From positions 1,498,243 to 1,562,242 of the forward strand of contig CP093829.1 in assembly GCA_033063855.1 (NCBI GenBank): a DNA stretch of 64,000 bases, in the 5' to 3' direction. This stretch comes from Smittia aterrima (Eukaryota; Arthropoda; Insecta; Diptera; Chironomidae). Shown piece after piece: positions 1-14,230 of the stretch (the first letter of the stretch is position 1; each line of letters starts with the position of its first letter). The notes beneath the pieces are model-generated. The model was not told where the DNA came from and made no database searches. It saw only the letters and a program-made list of their open reading frames with translations. The translations under genes were made by a program, and so were the position numbers.

Positions 1-3000
1 AAGAAAAAGTTGGAAAAGCGTTGAACTTTCTAATGTTAAATTGAAACTGACAGAGTAAGAAATTGTCTCATTTCTGCCGTCTTTTAAATCCCTTTATGGC
101 TTTCCTAATCCTTTCGCTTGCTTCTTCCCTCCGCTTAAGCAGTTGCAATAAATTTCTCTCCCCTTCCACTACCTCTAATCTCGATCAATTTAACAAACGA
201 ATTGAATCATCATGAAAGCTCGGGAATTGTCATTGCGTAAGCTTTTTTATTTTCTCTCTCTCGTCTGTGTGTGTATGTGTTTGCCTGGATTGGAATTGGG
301 GGGAGGGATGAAAATTCTCGATTTCGATTTCCATGCCACGATAAACTCAAATGTGTATGGGAAATATATTGACAATAAAATCAAATGTAATCATTGCTCT
401 ATGTGTCAGAGATATAACGTTTGATGTTGGAGGAAGTGAACGAGGTAGAGAAAGGGAGACAATCGTCCTGGGAGATTACGTTTGGTTTATGTGGTTAAAT
501 CCATTCGTCGTTAGTTACAAGTAATAATTTTCACGTCGGTGACTGACTATCTGTCGATGTTATTGATCTACACCTCACAACAGTGTACAACTAATTGGAG
601 GAGCTAACAAACATGTTTAAACATCTCTTCAGCAACAACTTGAACAAGCAAGTTCATTCAAAAGGAAATTTCTCTGATTAATTTAATTTCGATAGAAGTT
701 TTGCTTGCATCCTCGAGCAATTAAATCTGGAAACTTGAATAATATAATAACATGAAATTGCTCTTGCGTTCGTCGTTCCCACATGGAAATATTGATTTAA
801 TGTTATTAGCTATAAAAGCATTTTACAGCGTTGTGCCCTATTCTCTTCGCTGGAAGACAATTTATAACTTCATATCTCATTCTACAATCAAATTGGCTTC
901 CCCAAATGGCACTAAAGCGACTCAATTATTAATCCTTTCATGTGCAGCAACAAATACTCGCTCCAGCAAAAAGGTAAACGACATCAATTTTTAAAGCAAA
1001 CTAGCTTTCAGATCAAATTAAAAATGTGTTTTGCTGTCAATTGGATTTGATATCTGACAACTGATGCTTTCAATTGCGAACATACAGAATTTTAATTTTT
1101 GATTAGCAGCCAATGACTCAAAGCATAATTTAATGTCATGTTTCTGTTGGCATATTTATGAGAGAGATTGATGAGCATTTTCGTGGTAGAAGGGTCTCTT
1201 TGATGTCATCAGACTTTTGTCTTCTCTTGTCAAAGAAATTACGTAGATAAATCCCTAGAAAGAAGGAACACCTATGTACGTCGTTACCGAGAGAATCTTT
1301 CACTTTAATGTTCTCGTTCGAAAGGTTTTGTGGCAGTGCTTGTTATTTATGTTGCTCATGATGATGCCTTTCCATTTAATTTCTATTTAAATAAATAATG
1401 TTAGCGTTTTGGTGGGTGGTGTTGGAGTTCTATTCGAGTATAATTTGAAGTAATTTGCGCCTGGGAGGTTTCGCTTTGCCACACGCTGCGAACAAACTGA
1501 TGTGTGTTCGTTTTTTATTTAGACAAACATGCAAGAACAAATTGTGATGAACAATTGGGGGCTATTCAAAGAGAAATCATCATCACGCTTATCGCTCTGC
1601 TGCATGCCTCTGACGTAGATTCGAAGAGCCCAGCAGTACAGCTCGTAACTGTGAGAACATTCCGTCGTAGAGTGAATGAATTCAAATCTCACTAGCTTGT
1701 CCGCAAAATTCATTGAACTACGATTTGCATCGTAGATGAAAGCTCAAATCGAGTTGATGAACATGCGGTACATGCAAATGAATAACAGAGAACGTGCCTC
1801 GAGGGAAATTAGCGTATGAACGTAATGTGGAAACATTAAGACCGACAAAATGTAACATTAAACGCTGCACGGAGTTTTAACGCCAACCCGCTAGTCCCTT
1901 GAACGAACGACGACATTGTGTTGCATAAATGTGCCAGCCATTGGCATGAATAAAGTTGCATATTGAAATGAATTCGCACAAATTTTAATGTGTCACAACG
2001 TTTGATGGTGTGGGAGGTGAGCATATTCCCACTAGCACATTTGATGGTTTGTGCATTAAACTTTCTCGGACGTCGAGTCGTAAACATGAAAAGTTTCACA
2101 TTGTGCAATCGCCTAAACGGCAGAGGAGAAATTTATGCAGGCGTTTGGATATTTAATGAACTTTTGTGCTCTTCATGCTTCGCCATGACACAAAGCGTTT
2201 TAAGCTCTGTTTCCTCCGGACGCGAAAGCTCTTCTCCCGGAGCGCTAAATTTTAGAACATTTTCAATTAAAATATCGAGTTCGGAAAAGCGGTTTATGTT
2301 GGGGAGAAATCTATCGAGCGTTGTCTCGTTTTTCATAATTAATTTCAATCCACAGCAAATTTATTTTGTGGCCAAAAGCTCTATCGACTGTACAATAATG
2401 TCCTTGTTTATTGGACACTTCCGTTGGCGTTCTCCTCCCACAATTCCCTTCAGTTCCAACCGAAAAAAAAACTCGAACTGAGAGTCTGGTTGAGTTTTAT
2501 TAAATGAAAATTAGTCGAGTCACTGACAACATGTGGAAAATCGAATGAGAATGTTCCTCTCGTTGACCCCAAAAAAAGACGAAGTCGCCTTATTGTGCAT
2601 CAATAAACCGACAATAAAAACCCATCGGCAGCACTTGGATTAAATCGCACAGACAGAAAACGGTGGGCAAATGTAATCGTGGTAGATCCGAGAAACTTTT
2701 TTTTTCTCCCTTCATGTTGTTCTTTTCGCTTGTAAAGATATTTCTGACGGGTAATCTCTGTGAATGATGTACAACTTAATTTCGGAGGAAAGAAAAATAT
2801 TAAAGAAAAAAGTTCAGCAAACCCTTTTATCATAATCATAATCATTTCCTCGGGAGCAAAAAGTCTGTGAAAATATCGCGAAGAAGAAGTTCTTGAGCGG
2901 TGAGAAAATAGCGAAGGGGGAGGATGTCTGGATGGTTAAGATATGAAGAGTCGTAGAGAAATCTCTTTTTAACGAAGTGGCTGTCTATCTGTCTGTCTGT

Positions 3001-6000
3001 TATGGTTATTGAAAGGCGACGTTTGTTTGCTTCAACTCAGTTTCAGACAAAAGAGTGTGTCACATCCACTCACAACTCGAGAATTTCCGTTCTGTTTAAT
3101 ATTTTTAATGGATTTTCATCATAACAACGGACTCTTTGGTTCGATGTTTGCCTTGGACCGTTTCAAGAAACATTTTCCCTTACCTTTAATCAAACTAATG
3201 AAAAACAAATATCTCCATGGGTCGGTTTAGTTTTGACGTGGAGAGACCGGAGTTCTACCGAAAATTGGAGATTGACGTTCAATATTTATTTGGGATAGTT
3301 TAATCAGTCGAATGCCTGACATTTATGACAACCTAATTTGGTAATTTGAATTCAGGGTTTCCATCGTCATCAGATGTTTTAGCTTCTCTGTTCAACCGTG
3401 ACTTATAAAATGTGAAATTTAAGACGTTTCTAGTTCAGTTGACTTGAATGGATTCGCTTCCGAATTCAATTCTTCGATCATTTTTTGATTTTATCTGAAC
3501 CGAGAGCTTTCTACAAAGAGCGCAACCTTCATTACACGGAGCATTAAGCTTCGATTTCCTCAAAAGGATTTTCTTCTCCTCATAACGATAGACAGAGAAC
3601 TTCGGTCTCCTTCGCACCAAAAACTTAATTCTCTTGTAATTGTCCTAATTATCATTTAAGGAGAGAATTCCGAAATGAAAAATCTCCAGCAATCACAGAA
3701 AATGTTTATTTCAACTAACCGATAATTTTTCACGACGTCAAGAATTTAATTACAATCTATTCGACAATCTGTCCCGTCCCCTTCGAACTCCGCTGTGGCG
3801 TGAATGATTTAACGATAGCGAACATTCACTGGGGAGCATAAAAAATTGTAGTCCATTATTTCCGGAATGATTAGGACTTAGATGATTATCTCATGCGAAA
3901 GTTCCCGTTCCTTCTTCATTGACATCGCTTTTATGGCGGCACACAATAAATTTTGACAGTTTCAGCTTCAGGCATCGTACGGGGAGAAAAAAAAATCTCA
4001 AACAATAAATTAATATCGTTGAGCTGGCTGTGAGCTTTGTCGCGAGCGCTTTCGCGTAAAAATCTCAAGGGACATTTAATGTGTATCACTCTCGGTGTAT
4101 CATTCGTAATTTATTGCTTCCATCGAATCGGAATAAAGCAAATTTTTTTTCCTGCTTTCTCTCTTCGAAGTTGTTCGCTTTCACGCGCTTACAGTTTCGT
4201 CGATTCATTCTCTTTTCGTATGTCTGCTGGTGACGCTATAATAATACACGTCGGTGCTGCTGGCACATAAAAATTTCAACAAAGCACATAAGCAACGAGC
4301 GATTTGATAAAAAATTGAAATGTGAATTTGATATTTTATCGATTTTCTCACATCCTTTGCGGCAAAGGGATGGCTGAGGGTAATAAGTTTAATTGGGCAA
4401 TTTTTGGCGAGCGTTAAGCAGGGTGGAAGACTTCTAACGATCTCGTTGCGCCATAAAAAAATGAAAGGCAAGAAAAGTAAAGGCGGATGGGACATCAATA
4501 AAGGATCTGCAATAGAACTTACTTCTTTTAACTTCCGACCACGTTTTGAAAGCTTTCTTATAATCCTCTCATAACATAAAACCTCACTGCTCGTTGTAAC
4601 TTTTCTTTCTCCGGCACTAATTAGACCACAACAGCCTATCGTTCCTTCGAAATATCCTCGATGAGCACGGAAACACAAAAATTATCTTTCTCGCTCGATA
4701 TTAAAACTTATTCGATGTGTAAACGAGAATTTCGACCTTCGCCGACTTTCTCCCCCCGAAAAAATAAAAACACACGTAGAGAGCGATGAAAGAAATCACT
4801 TTAATTTGACCTCATTAGTGAATCTCTTAGTTGTTGATGGTTCATGATAAGAAACGTTACCGTTTGCGGCTTGAAAGATTTGTGTTAAAATGTTGTTGTC
4901 TAGATTAGCTTAGATCTCATCGTACGCTTCTGCTTTTATAGACGAAATTGAATTTTTAATGAGCACAAATTATCACACCATTTAGCTATGAAAGTTTTAT
5001 GATCAATTTTCTCATGAGAAAACCTTAATCGTTTTTTATTCTTCGCCTTCTTCACTGGAAAAAAAACTTTATTAGCGTCTAAAGCTTATCACGCGCGCGT
5101 ATTTATTTTTAATTCTGAACGAGGCTCCGGGAATGCGTGTGTGTCTCTCAGAAACTCTTTCGAAACGAATTCGTTGGCTGCTCCTTCCGAGAAAACACGT
5201 AAACAAAAGAGGAGAAAGTTGGAAGTTGGAATTTCCGTCGATTTCCTTTTTTTATTCGCTTCGATGCGAACAGAATTTCTCGATCACATGAACACATAAA
5301 TTTCGCCAATGGGAGATAAATGTCACATCAAAAAGTCAAAGTTTATTTGGCAACGATATCGTCACGACCGCAAGAGCAAATTATTTTCCCGCACTCTGAT
5401 GTTCTAACTAATGAAAACACTGCGAACTTAATCAGTCACGAGCAGTTACCAAAAGCTGATTATTTCCCTTCTAACTAGGCTTGGCTTTCCTTTTCCTCTG
5501 CTTCTTCCTTCTTCAAGGAGCTTTCTTATGAAAAACTTTTCTTTCCCAATTCTTTTTCGAGTGAACTTCACGGAGTGAGAAATGAGATGATACTGGACCA
5601 GTTTAATCAGTTTCGAGGATTCATATAGACGATTTGTTTTCGAAAAGACTTTCGAAAAGTTTATTTTGAATAAAAAGGAAATGCTCTCTCTCGCGATTTG
5701 CTCCGAGAGATTTTCCTCTTCCAACGTTATCAAAGTTTCATACTCGATTTCATGAGATTTATGGGAAAACTCTCTCAACATTTTCACGCACGTTGGTCAG
5801 GTTTCTGTTCGTGGAGCTTTCTTTCTAAACGCTCGCTTGAACACGAAGGAGAATACATTAATAAACGCTCATTAACGACTTCTTTCTTTATCCTAATGAG
5901 CTCAAGTTGAATGAGCTCAACGGCGTTATTGAATCATAAGTGGAAAATAATTGCGATTTCCTTCTTCTCGTCCTGCCTTGCTTTGTTGGAAACTTTCTCA

Positions 6001-8340
6001 TTATTTTCGTAGCAGTGGGCGATACGAGGACAAGGGAAATTAATAAAAGTTCCTGAATTTTTCGAGGGGAAAGTTAGATAGCAACCACGACACAGACGCG
6101 CCTTGCTTCTCGCCACCGGATATTTGATTTTCCTGCTACAAACACTCATCGAGCAAATCGACAAAAATAACTGAACGCGAACGAAATGAAGCGAGCATTA
6201 GCTACATTAATATTTTCTCCTCTAATTAAGCAGGATAGCATAAGCCAGAGGAAGGAAAAGAACAACAAAGAGACAAAAATCGTTTTTATTCTCCTCCTCT
6301 ATCCGCCACAGCTGAGAGCGAAGCCAGAAAGAAACATTATATTGGTTTATGCCAGCATAAAAACGCAGCATGAATATTAAACGATATAAACTTTCCATTC
6401 GCTGATGAGTTTCTTAAAAAAAAATTGTTTATCAACAGCAAACAAGACCCGGTGGCGGCCAAAGCGAGAGTGAGACTCGCTCAAATTAATATGCTGTAAA
6501 TATTACTTTGCTTGCTTCTTGTCGTTGTCGATGTCTTCGTCGTCATGACTAAGCAAAGAAGACTTTTCGATTTTCCGAGACGTCGAGAAGCTAAGAAGAT
6601 TTTCTTCACGAACCAGTAGATAAGCGATAAGCCCATAAATGTGATTTAAAAGTCTTCTAGACAGGAGAAGCATGAGACGATCTTTGCCGTTGCTTTGGTA
6701 AAACTTTGAAGTTCTCTTTCTTTTTGAATTTTCAATTTATCCAATAAACGAAGATGAGAAAGGTTTATAAAAATTTCTTTTTTTATTCAATATTGAATCA
6801 GGCGACTTATTATGGAAGAGGAAAGCTGTGAACCACAGAAAGCTCTTTCCTTAATTTAAAAAGCATTTTGCTGTCGACTAACAACTTCCCGCTCCGATAA
6901 ATATTCGGTTGGATTTAAATTGAAAATAAAGGAAAGCAGCATAGCGACAACTTGATGACATCAGCATTGTTTTCTCCTTCTTAGCTTTTCCAAGAAAATT
7001 TCTTCTCATCCGCGGCAAGATTTGAGTTTCCTTCACACTTTCATTGTTGGTGGGCGAGAGAGAGAAGGAGAAAAGGAAAAATCTCTTTTACGACATTTCT
7101 ATCAAGAAGGGTAAACGAAGATAGAAAATTTAATCTTGAAATGTTTCAGCTTTACTCACCGTTACCTAATTTTACGATTGACCCGAACTCAACGACTGGC
7201 GCCAGAAAAACTTTTATCTATTCATAGCTTCGACTTTATTTTATGAGATGTTTTTGTGCTCTTCACGAGGAATTTATTGCATAACTTTTCCAGCGCAGGA
7301 GCGACCGTCTTGAACGAAAGCGGATGATGGAGCTTAAGTCTGTAAATAAAAATTTTTATTCATTATTTAAAGCTTTCGTCCAGTTACGACGATTGGGGGG
7401 AGGGTGAAGATTGTTAAATGGAAATGCTCGTAAACAGTCAAATGACCGACGACCGCAATGATTTGCTTGAGATTATTTAAACACACATAAATGATCAAAT
7501 TGATTCACACTACAGCAAATTGAAATTCAGCGTAGCAGCTTGAGGGAGATATCCGAGAACAAGCCGACGAGGTTGTAATGAAAATGAATGAAACATCATT
7601 ATAGAAACAACGAGGAGCTTAAGCCGACAAAGCTTCATTATGATAAATCGCTGCAAACACACATCGATCGAGCATAGAAGAGTGCCAAGGCTTTAATGGA
7701 AATTTAATCATTGCGAACACGATTTACGACTCTTTGCTGATTTCCGAGCCACGTGAATTATCATTCTGCATTAGCACGACGCGAACATTCCTCGTAATCC
7801 CTAAGAGAAAATGAGATCAAAGCACCGCATTGAATGTTTAATGACGAAAGCTTCTTTTATGAAGCTTTATCAATGAAGAAGCTTTATTAAAGCTTCGCAG
7901 TTGTAAAACAGAATGTTACTCATAAATTAAATGCTTCGCATATTTAAAAACTTCTTCGTTCCATTTCGTTTTCCCTTGTGAACGAGAATTGTAAGGTTTG
8001 CCATGTTCATTTTGCTGACTTCGCAAGCGAAAAAAGTGAGGAAGGAAGCTGAAAGTTTCGGGATAAGTTTTTATGGAGGACGTTGCTTTTTGCTTTTAAT
8101 TGTTGAAGTTGAGTTTTCCGCTGAATTTATCATGAAAATTTAATATGCAAAACTTTCTCCAAAGTTCCTTCAACAGTGAATGGTCCTGAGAGGGAAACAA
8201 GCTCAAATGTCATCGCTGATAAGACGTATGCTGCTCGTTTCCGCATTGTAAGACACTCGTTCATCATAAAGAGAGAAATCTTGAAAGTTCCAAGAAGAGA
8301 ATTGTTTTCACCTTTCGCAGAATGCGAATCTCTCCCAGAA

Positions 8341-8370
8341 GTGAATTCGAATAAAGTGAATTCGAATAAA
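8341..8370. repeat. 15-bp perfect tandem duplication
   Basis: The unit gtgaattcgaataaa occurs twice in a row without mismatch. It is too short and isolated to be called a satellite, and is probably a replication-slippage product. Confidence 0.9.
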
Positions 8371-9321
8371 GCGGAAGGGACAAAAATCATATAAAAGTTG
8401 ATTAATGGTGGAAATCGTTGGCTAAAGGTTCCTCGGCCTCGGTGGCCTGACAAGGGATGTCTCTACAATTTTAGTTTCACATAAAACTTGTTTCGTTAGG
8501 ACGAGAACGATAAACTACAATGAAAAGTTTCCCAGCAAAGTAAAAACATCGATCAATCAACGTGACTCGTATCCCGACCGAAAGAAGAAAAGTCACTCTC
8601 GCTAGTGGAAACGTTTTGAACAACGAGATCTTTATTGTGCGACGCCTCTTGCATGAGCAAACGAGAGATTCATGCAAAATCTGTAAATTAAATTTATGAA
8701 AATTTTATGCAAACAAAATTCATTTTGTTAATGAAATTGTCTTCTCGTTAAGAGCTGACGTCATGCTGGCGCGGGATAGATCAATAGGTCATCGATTCTA
8801 TGTTCGAGGCTCGTCCCACGTCCAAAATAATCCAAAGTCGAGATTTTTCACTTTCTGCTTATCTCCTTTGCAGTGCCAAACCTTATTCTGACGTGTAATC
8901 CGTGAATGACGAATCAAACTTACACAAAAGGGTCTTCGATATGGGCTCTCTCATCGAAGAAAGGAAAGCCGATTACTCAACTCAAGAAGGCAGATTGACT
9001 CTGATCCCTTTAAGAACTTTTTGTTTGATTACCGTCGAGAAAAGTTGGCAGTTTTCATTTCCCTTTCTTTCGTTTTTTCTTCTTCGATATTAACGGCATG
9101 AAGTAATTGAATTAGAAGAAGAATTTCCATCATAGAATTATCATTTGTTGCGGTTAATTAAGCAAGAGCTGGCAGGGATTTCATTAATAATCATCACCTT
9201 GAACAATATTAATTGAATAGAATCGACAAAACTGCGCAGAACGTGAGCAAAAGCGGAGAAAGTCAACAATGAAATGTAAGAGCGAGCAAGGCAAACGGAA
9301 ATAATCGCTGAAACATTATTC

Positions 9322-9411
9322 GTTGAGCAAATTGTGTTTGCTCAACTTACTTTCCTTCATTTTCGCTTATCTCATCTACGACAGCAACGCAATGAGAAGT
9401 TGACTTCTCAT
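9322..9411. repeat. two short perfect inverted repeats
   Basis: gttgagcaaa at 9322-9331 is the exact inverse of tttgctcaac at 9337-9346, with a 5-nt loop. About 45 bp further, atgagaagt at 9392-9400 is the inverse of acttctcat at 9403-9411, with a 2-nt spacer. The arms are too short for a microRNA precursor. They may be paired protein-binding sites or chance. Confidence 0.7.
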
Positions 9412-12400
9412 CGCTCACTCGTTTAAAGGATTGCAATTCAGAAGCCGACTCTTCACCATCCACTCATCATTAAATAGTTTTTAGTTTCTGAGTTTGCACA
9501 AGAGAGCTCTTGTAAAAACACTAGAACAAGGATTCGTCAAAAATTCCGAACATTTGCAGCGGAGAGAGAAAAACTTTCAGATTACAAAAGTCCCAGCTTT
9601 CAAATGAAATAAAATTCAGTTTAAGGACATTTCTACGAAAGCTTTTGTTACACAAAGCAAAAAAAGCCCTTGACTCAATTGAATTCTGCTACATTTCCTG
9701 TTCTACTTTTGTATGATTACAATTAAATTCCCCGCTAGTTGATGTTGAAATGAAGAGCTGCAGATTAACAGAAAAGCTTAATTCCCTTTTTGTAATCACC
9801 GTATTTGATATGAGATGAGCTGCGGTTATTTATTTATTGTTCGCTCGGACACTTTTAATTGTATTTGTCTTTTTTTTATTATTGTCAGCATACTCTTTGT
9901 TACAACCTCCTCGTTAAAATTACCTTCAATTAAATAACAAATGGAATTTTAAATTTACGGCTGTTCGTGCGAGTGATTCAACAATTTGTTCATTGCTGTT
10001 AAAATAAAATTCTGTCGCAACTCGACACGCAAATTGTTGACGCGATGAATTAAACTCTTGCAAGTCATAAATCAAGCGTCGGTTTCATCCCTGCTCTAGA
10101 CAACTGCGAGGACCGCAGGAGCACTTTCAAACCTATCGTGTCCTACATTTTTTTAACGAGCAATGCAATTCAAAAGATTTATTAAACAAATCCGCGAATG
10201 GAGTTTTTCTTTTAATTAAAATTAATAAAATGGACGTCATGTGAAAAATCGAACATTTCCACGCTCTGTGAGCTTTGAGTTCAGCAGAGTTTTACTGCGG
10301 TTGCTTTTATTATTCTCGTCGTTTGGAATTAAATGAACTAAAGCCGATGATGAGATCTTTATAATGCAGGAGCTGCAGGCAAAACCGTAAATTATAACGA
10401 AGACTGAAAACTTCTACACCACTTACCAAGCCATCTCACATAAATCCAGTTACTTTATCGGCATCACGCATCCAGAACTTTATATTTCCGGGCACGTAAA
10501 CTTTTATGGAAGAGAGTTTTATGATACGTTCCTTTCACTCTCCGAGCGTTTGGCGGATGGAAATGTTTGAGGGAAGCTTTGTACTTGCCATAAAAATGCC
10601 ATTTAATTTTCAGCAATTTATATTTTCTGCGTTCACTTTTTTTTAAATGAAAATGCATGTCCAGCGGGGAGCTTAATGTCATGTCGGTGACAGTCGTCCT
10701 CCAACGGTCAATATTGCTCGATAATAAACATAAAACGAGATTTATGAGCACTTCGAGTACGATTTTATTGACGGGGCTTCTCTTCAGAAATGTCTTTTTA
10801 TTTAACAAGCTTTCAAATCATTCTCAAGTTCAATCAAAAATAAATGAACTGGCCACGGAGTGTTATCCCTTTTAAGCAGCTTCATGATCAGATAATAAAA
10901 ATGAAAACATCTCCAATGAAATAAAAATGTTTAAAATTATCGTCAAAGATGCGACGACGTTGGGTGAAGGGGAAGGAATTAATTAAATGACTTTCCTTCT
11001 GTTGGATGTTGGGACGGAAATTGATAAGAACTTTTAATTCGAACGTATAATTCGCTCAATAAACTTTTCATGTCGTTCCTAGAAGTAAATAAATTTTTAT
11101 TGGCGGTTTCAATGAAATAATTAGAGATTTTGTGAGTTTAAGATGAAGTGAAGTGCTCGTGAAAATGACAAAAGGAGGAAAGCGATCAAAAGAAACATTC
11201 AATTTTACTTTTCTCCTCCGACAAGTTACATTCGAAGCCACAAAACAATAAATAAGTTGAAGAACTTTGAATCTATTTGAAGGCATTAAAACTTTTCAAT
11301 TGCGATTGTCTCTTCTGAATGGGAAAACTTTAAGAAAAGGAGGCAAACATTTATTACTCTCGCTCTCTTGTCTTCCTTCTCATTGAACAAGCCTCCTCAT
11401 TCCTTGATATTGAACGACGCAGCATGTGATGGAAGACAAGAAAGAAAAGTAAAGAAGTTCGCTTCAAAGAGCTTTCTCTTCCTTTGAGCGTGTGTTCATC
11501 GCTCGGCTTACTGCCTTCAATCAATATAAAGTTCCTTGAAATTCCTTTCGCTTACAGCAATTTTCATTGAACAAATATTTTTTGGCTTTCATTTCATCTT
11601 TTCCTTTCATGCTTTCATTGCCAGTGAAGCTCGAAAGTTTATTTGAGTCAGCATTTCTTCTTCGAAAAAAGCGAAAACGACGACATCGTTTCTCCTCCTT
11701 TTTGGCAAACAGTGAAAGTAAGAGAAGAAGCCGAAAATGTCACAAAGCGAAGATAAATCTCGATTAACGAAAATGAATTCGCTTGAAAGCGGAAAGAAAC
11801 AGAAAAGTTTCCTATTTGCACCTTTAGATACGACGACACGAGAAAATTCCTCGTGACAGGAATCGCAAATGACAAAGATAAAAGTGAGAACCCTTCGCTC
11901 GCATGTTTGACTTTCTCAGCAGAAATCGAATTTTAATAGATTTCTTCATTGACTTCAGAAATTAGTGTTGGCAGCAAATAAAGTCATAAAATATATTTTA
12001 CAATTCTCGGATAATTAATTTCACTTCGAACGAAACGTGCTCTAAATTTATTTTCCATCTTAAATAGCGCGACCGTTAAAATCCAAGCGAAACGAGAGCA
12101 GTAAATGTTTTTGTTATTTTCCAAAAAGTTTTCTTAAGCTTTACGAGATTTTCATGAGCTTCGATGAAATTGCTTTGAGAGCTTTCTTCCCGAATGCTAA
12201 GAGAGAAGCTTTAATTGCTACGTGTTCCGTTCTTCGTCTTCATATGTTGACATGCGAGGAACTCGATAGGCTTCTGAAGCGAGTGGAAAAGTCACGTAAA
12301 AACATTTCATATCAGGAGACGAGGGAGTTATTGCGCAATGTCGTCGCAAGCTCTTGTTTGCTTAAGGCTTTCTCTTAAGTGATGATGAACTCGATGAATC

Positions 12401-12879
12401 GAGGTTTTTCCAAGTACGAAAAAAAAAGGCCCTGCCACAATCTCGTCCTCTATCAACTCGAATAACTAGTGTTCGTCTCATCTCGCCCCACTGAGCACAA
12501 CTCCACTTTATTTATTTGATTCGCTTTGCCTTATTCACTGGTTCGTACCAATTAAGATTGAAACCCGAACGTGCAAGAAATTGCTTTCTTCTTACATTTT
12601 TCTCGTCTTCTCCTCCTTGTAACTCGTTCATTATCGTCCACAAGTAGATTGATGACGTTCACTGTTGTTCCTTGATTGAAAGTCAAACGAAGGCAAATGA
12701 AATTAATTTCGTGATAGTACAACAACCTTCACTCACTCAATTGATAGCGAATGCCTTACATGGAGCTAAGATGTCAAATTCTTGATGACCTGAACTTGAA
12801 GCATGAAGAAAGAAATTGATTAAAAATGAGAGAGAGAGTAACTTTAAGCTCTGAGACTGTGCGCTTTCGAGCGTCTGAT

Positions 12880-14230
12880 AATGTCAAGTTCATGATGAAG
12901 TGAAATCCTAAGTGAGTTCATATTTTCAATTGATTTTGGTTTCTTATCAACAGAGGAGGACTCCACTCGCTCGTGTATAACTCTTGTTAGCAGCTTCACT
13001 TCAAATCTCATCGGGATTGCTTCGTTAGTCAGTTGTTCGAGTTTAAAGCACAATTTTCTTTCTCGTAATTGCGGAATTGTTGGTTTACATTTGTTAAAAG
13101 GAAAAGCGGGAGTTGCTTGCAATCAAGAAATGTTAATTCGTCTAAGCCGTTCATTCCATCTCAGATTTATCCATACACGAAGATATTCTCAAGAAGAGAC
13201 ACGTGAAACCTTAAGAGAATACTTCAACAATGAGATTTGTAATCAGAGAGTCACTTCAACGTCGTTACAATAACGAGAGATTTGTAATTGAAATTATTCT
13301 GAAGATTCAAACAGAAATCTCATTGAATAACCGAAGTTGTCACAACAAGATAGATGCGAATGTTTAGTGTAATCGTCGACATTTCCGGCTAAAGTGAGTT
13401 CAAGATGAAGAAGGGAATCAAGTTTGCCCATAAATATTGTCACGACATTATCGCAAACTCAATCAATTTACTTGCCAATCCCTACCACGAACTCTTCAAG
13501 GCGATCCTAAAAGTGACTGAAATCCCATTCAAACGGGAGAGGATATTTATGGCTCAAGGCATCTTTCCCAAGTTAATGAACGTGAGTGCTTGAGTTTACT
13601 TATTTAACAAGCTTAACCGACCTTTTCCCTCGAGTTTTTCAAAGTCAAAGTCTTCGAATAGAAAGCGGAAAACTTTTTTTTTTCACCGAACCCGTGAAGA
13701 ATCGCGAGGGGAATAAATCAAGATTAATGACGTCATAAATTTATTGATGCAAGCGAAGGTGATTGAGATAAAGCTCAAAAGAGCTTCGTTACGGTCGTAG
13801 AATCTGATGAGATTAAAGTTCCGCAAAGAGGGAAACTTACTTTCCTGTCAATATTTCCTTGCAGCTTATGCGGAATTAAATTTCTCACTTCTCGTTTCTC
13901 TTCATCTCTCTCGATGGTTAGTGCAATGATTTTTATTTGCTGTGAATCTGAAAAGTTCAAGCGAAGTTGACAAGTTGGAAAAGTAGATTACGAGCAACGA
14001 AGGTGTTGAGGACGACTTCACGACTTTTCCAACTGTCACTTATCTTGATAGATCTTCAAAGCAATTTTTTTTAGCCGCTGAAGTTTGTTCCAGAGAGATT
14101 TTTCAATGAAATTCAGGATACCGTCAAACCTTTATCTTTCTTTCAAACGTTTGGGTCGTGAAATTGCACCGGAAGTAGATCTACCAAGGGTTCTTCGTTT
14201 GTTTCTCTTCTGTTTAATGTCACAAACGAA
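12880..14230 (+). pseudogene. decayed cytochrome P450 (CYP9-type) tandem copy
   Basis: This is a degenerate duplicate of the intact P450 gene immediately downstream. Collinear matches are as follows. 13033-13105 matches the N-terminal anchor of exon 1. About 13357-13581 matches the end of exon 2, ending in FPKLMN followed by the same GTGAGT donor. About 13650-13830 matches exon 3, including a near-identical stretch around a tgacgtcataaat core. About 14085-14190 matches the PERF-to-heme-loop part of exon 4. The position of the start ATG reads TTG (13033-13035), much of exon 2 is deleted, the I-helix and K-helix parts of exon 4 are not recognisable, and the heme-loop cysteine codon is altered and frame-shifted. 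Similarity begins upstream of the coding part, so the duplication took in the promoter; the TATA box equivalent near 12974 reads tgtataac. It is unlikely to make protein. Confidence 0.8.

Larger units (their letters stand above)
1..12880. other. gene-poor AT-rich stretch
   Basis: I see no gene here that I can support. Open frames are short, most begin at non-ATG codons, and none shows a recognisable domain. Minor items are a GTCT-type run near 2985-3001, a perfect 15-bp tandem duplication at 8341-8370, and short perfect inverted repeats at 7878-7896, 9322-9346 and 9392-9411. One ATG-started 74-codon frame at 12154-12378 resembles nothing I know. The stretch could be intergenic, or an intron or regulatory region of a gene whose exons lie to the left of the window. 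Confidence 0.6.

Noticed and set aside
1990..2481. 163-codon plus-strand open frame
   Set aside because: It starts at GTG and overlaps an equally good minus-strand frame. No family is recognised.
4205..4678. 157-codon minus-strand open frame
   Set aside because: It is the longest frame in the left region, but it opens at GTG rather than ATG, has no domain or promoter, and its composition fits chance.
11525..11767. TATAAAG followed by a signal-peptide-like frame
   Set aside because: The frame begins at TTG and has no ATG at the expected position; the downstream part is a low-complexity run of basic residues.
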